Below, piece after piece: positions 30,665 to 31,624 of a stretch of DNA of 31,624 bases. The number at the start of each line of letters is the position of its first letter. Positions within the stretch are counted from its first letter, which is position 1. Both the position numbers and the translations under genes were made by a program. The DNA lies in NCBI GenBank assembly GCA_964623315.1, contig CAZUSU010000006.1, positions 1-31,624 on the forward strand. Reading direction: 5' to 3'. The notes beneath the pieces were generated by a model. The model made no database searches and was not told the DNA's origin. It was given only the letters and a program-made list of their open reading frames with translations. Origin of the DNA: CAZUSU01 sp964623315 (GTDB lineage: Bacteria > Patescibacteriota > Patescibacteriia > Magasanikbacterales > 2-02-FULL-50-9b).

Positions 30665-31297
30665 ATGAAATCCGTTGCCATTTTTTTTAGTGTTGCTTTG
30701 ACGCTTCTCCCGCTCACTTCACGCGCCGCCGTCGTAACCCATGACGTGCCGTTTTTTATTCAAGCGCCAAACAATACGTGGAAAATTCAACCGTTTAAAG
30801 ATGCCTGCGAGGAGGCGGCTGCAATTTTGGTGGAAGCGTTTTATAATAAGAAACAAATTGATGCGCTCGCCATGACGCGCCGTATAAAAGAGGTGGTGCA
30901 ATTTGAACAAAAAACATTTGGTTCGCACAAAGATACCGATGCAAAAAAAACGGCGCAATTTATTAATGAGTTCATGAAATTCCGCGCGCGCACGGTGGAC
31001 AATCCAACGATAGACCAAATCAAAAAAGAAATTGATGAGGGGCATCCGGTGATTGTCCCTTATCATATGCCCCTACTGAAAAACCCTTATTTTGGATCGG
31101 CTAACTATCCGTACCACATGAACGTTATTGTCGGTTATGATGATGAAAAAAAATTATTTATAACCAACGAGGTGGGAACACGACACGGCCGCCAATATAA
31201 ATATCCGATGGAACGCCTCATGAACGCCAACCATGATTTTAACGGCAAAAAAACTAACGTGGGTAAAAAAGTGATGATTTTTACCGCACCGAAATAA
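30665..31297 (+). CDS. Secreted C39-like cysteine peptidase
   Basis: The protein has 210 residues from ATG at 30665, chosen because the promoter ends 6 nt before it. A signal peptide covers residues 1-22 (VAIFFSVALTLLPLTSRAA). The catalytic Cys48 is in KIQPFKDACEEAA, the C39-like (PF13529) opening of CPR versions, and the His is at 151 in YPYHMNVIVGYDD, with Asn168 in FITNEVGT completing the site. It is likely exported and acts on proteins or peptides outside. The gene ends in the shared terminator hairpin. Confidence 0.85.
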   Translation: MKSVAIFFSVALTLLPLTSRAAVVTHDVPFFIQAPNNTWKIQPFKDACEEAAAILVEAFYNKKQIDALAMTRRIKEVVQFEQKTFGSHKDTDAKKTAQFINEFMKFRARTVDNPTIDQIKKEIDEGHPVIVPYHMPLLKNPYFGSANYPYHMNVIVGYDDEKKLFITNEVGTRHGRQYKYPMERLMNANHDFNGKKTNVGKKVMIFTAPK

Positions 31298-31299
31298 AA

Positions 31300-31351
31300 C
31301 GGCCGGCCGCGCATTGCACCGGAAGAGGTTGGTGTGATGCGCGGCCGGTAC
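31300..31351. terminator. Long hairpin shared by the C39-like gene and the last orphan gene
   Basis: A GC-rich stem (about 18 pairs: ACCGGCCGCGCAT against ATGCGCGGCCGG plus flanking ACACC/GGTG) ends both convergent transcripts. On minus it is followed by CCGTTTTATTTC. Confidence 0.8.
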
Positions 31352-31354
31352 GGT

Positions 31355-31594
31355 CTAGCGGTTGCGGTGGTGCGACGGGCGCCGCCGGTTGCGGTGCCCG
31401 TTCGGCCGGTTGTAGTGTTCTTTCCTCCGCTTGGTGGCACCCACCGCGAGGCCGGCGTCGTCTGGGTCGTCGCTCTGCAAGTCCTGCCCACGCCTCGCAG
31501 AGGCAGGCGCAGGATACTTGAGGCGGACGACAACGAGATCTCCGGGAGGCGGGAGGGCACCCGCCTTACGATCAGGCCGCTTGGGAAACGCCAT
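31355..31594 (-). CDS. Small orphan GC-rich gene, 79 aa
   Basis: Not recognised. The protein is very basic: MAFPKRPDRKAGALPPPGD, a Pro/Gly-rich middle, and a His/Arg/Asn-rich tail (KEHYNRPNGHRNRRRPSHHR). Low complexity and high charge suggest a disordered nucleic-acid binder. ATG at 31594 is preferred over the GTG at 31600, because the SD (AGGAG) is 7 nt upstream of ATG and would touch the GTG. The promoter is outside the window. Codons are strongly GC-rich. Confidence 0.6.
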   Translation of the reverse strand: MAFPKRPDRKAGALPPPGDLVVVRLKYPAPASARRGQDLQSDDPDDAGLAVGATKRRKEHYNRPNGHRNRRRPSHHRNR

Positions 31595-31624
31595 GGTCAC
31601 ACTCCTCTTAATTGCGCTTTGGTT

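Overview
The window looks like a chromosomal segment of a Patescibacteria (CPR, Parcubacteria-like) genome. The basis is: two tRNA genes without an encoded CCA end, very tight gene packing, an RNase J with a long basic N-terminal extension, a VirB2/TrbC-pilin-like Cys-rich membrane protein beside a DsbA-like protein, a DUF4012 envelope protein, a transmembrane-anchored peptide-binding protein, and many short genes without obvious homologues. The rank below phylum is a guess. No CRISPR array, transposase or integrase gene is visible.

Layout. (1) 1-2699, minus: a Cys-rich pilin-like membrane protein (runs off the left edge) and a membrane-anchored DsbA-like protein. (2) 2775-7927, plus: secG, an extracellular solute-binding protein, an unknown soluble protein, tRNA-Leu(CAG), a palindromic repeat element and RNase J. 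(3) 8007-11299: a DUF2268-type metalloprotease, a GC-rich orphan gene (minus), trpS, and a coiled-coil protein (minus) convergent with trpS. (4) 11344-21997: rnpB (minus), then an envelope glycan locus on plus with a polyprenyl-phosphate sugar-1-phosphate transferase, three GT-B glycosyltransferases, DUF4012 and two accessory proteins, interrupted by another GC-rich orphan gene on minus. (5) 22001-25384: an accessory block bounded by a perfect 29-bp direct repeat that resembles a tRNA 3' end. It holds a tandem zinc-ribbon gene, a cassette framed by ~72-bp inverted repeats (XRE regulator with a premature stop, CYTH protein, transglutaminase-like protein) and a small orphan gene with palindromic operator candidates. 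(6) 25421-30628, minus: one compact operon with a signal-peptide protein, M17 leucyl aminopeptidase, two short coiled-coil proteins, ruvA, a FemAB-like transferase and tRNA-Arg(CCG), whose first base follows the FemAB stop codon directly. (7) 30665-31594: a secreted C39-like peptidase and a last GC-rich orphan gene, sharing a hairpin terminator.

Two patterns run through the window. First, most promoters carry an extended -10 (TGn-TAnnnT, usually TGC), and for several genes the predicted transcript starts within a few bases of the ATG with no Shine-Dalgarno (SD) sequence, so leaderless translation looks common. Second, five orphan genes (8764-9444, 13369-13998, 22083-22508, 24812-25093, 31355-31594), all on minus, differ: each has a good SD, mostly GC-rich codons and its own hairpin terminator, and the four whose upstream DNA is in the window have their own promoter. 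They resemble the self-contained 'moron' cassettes of phages and are, with the 22-25 kb block, the most likely place for something undescribed. Everything here is read by eye; no homology search or folding was run.
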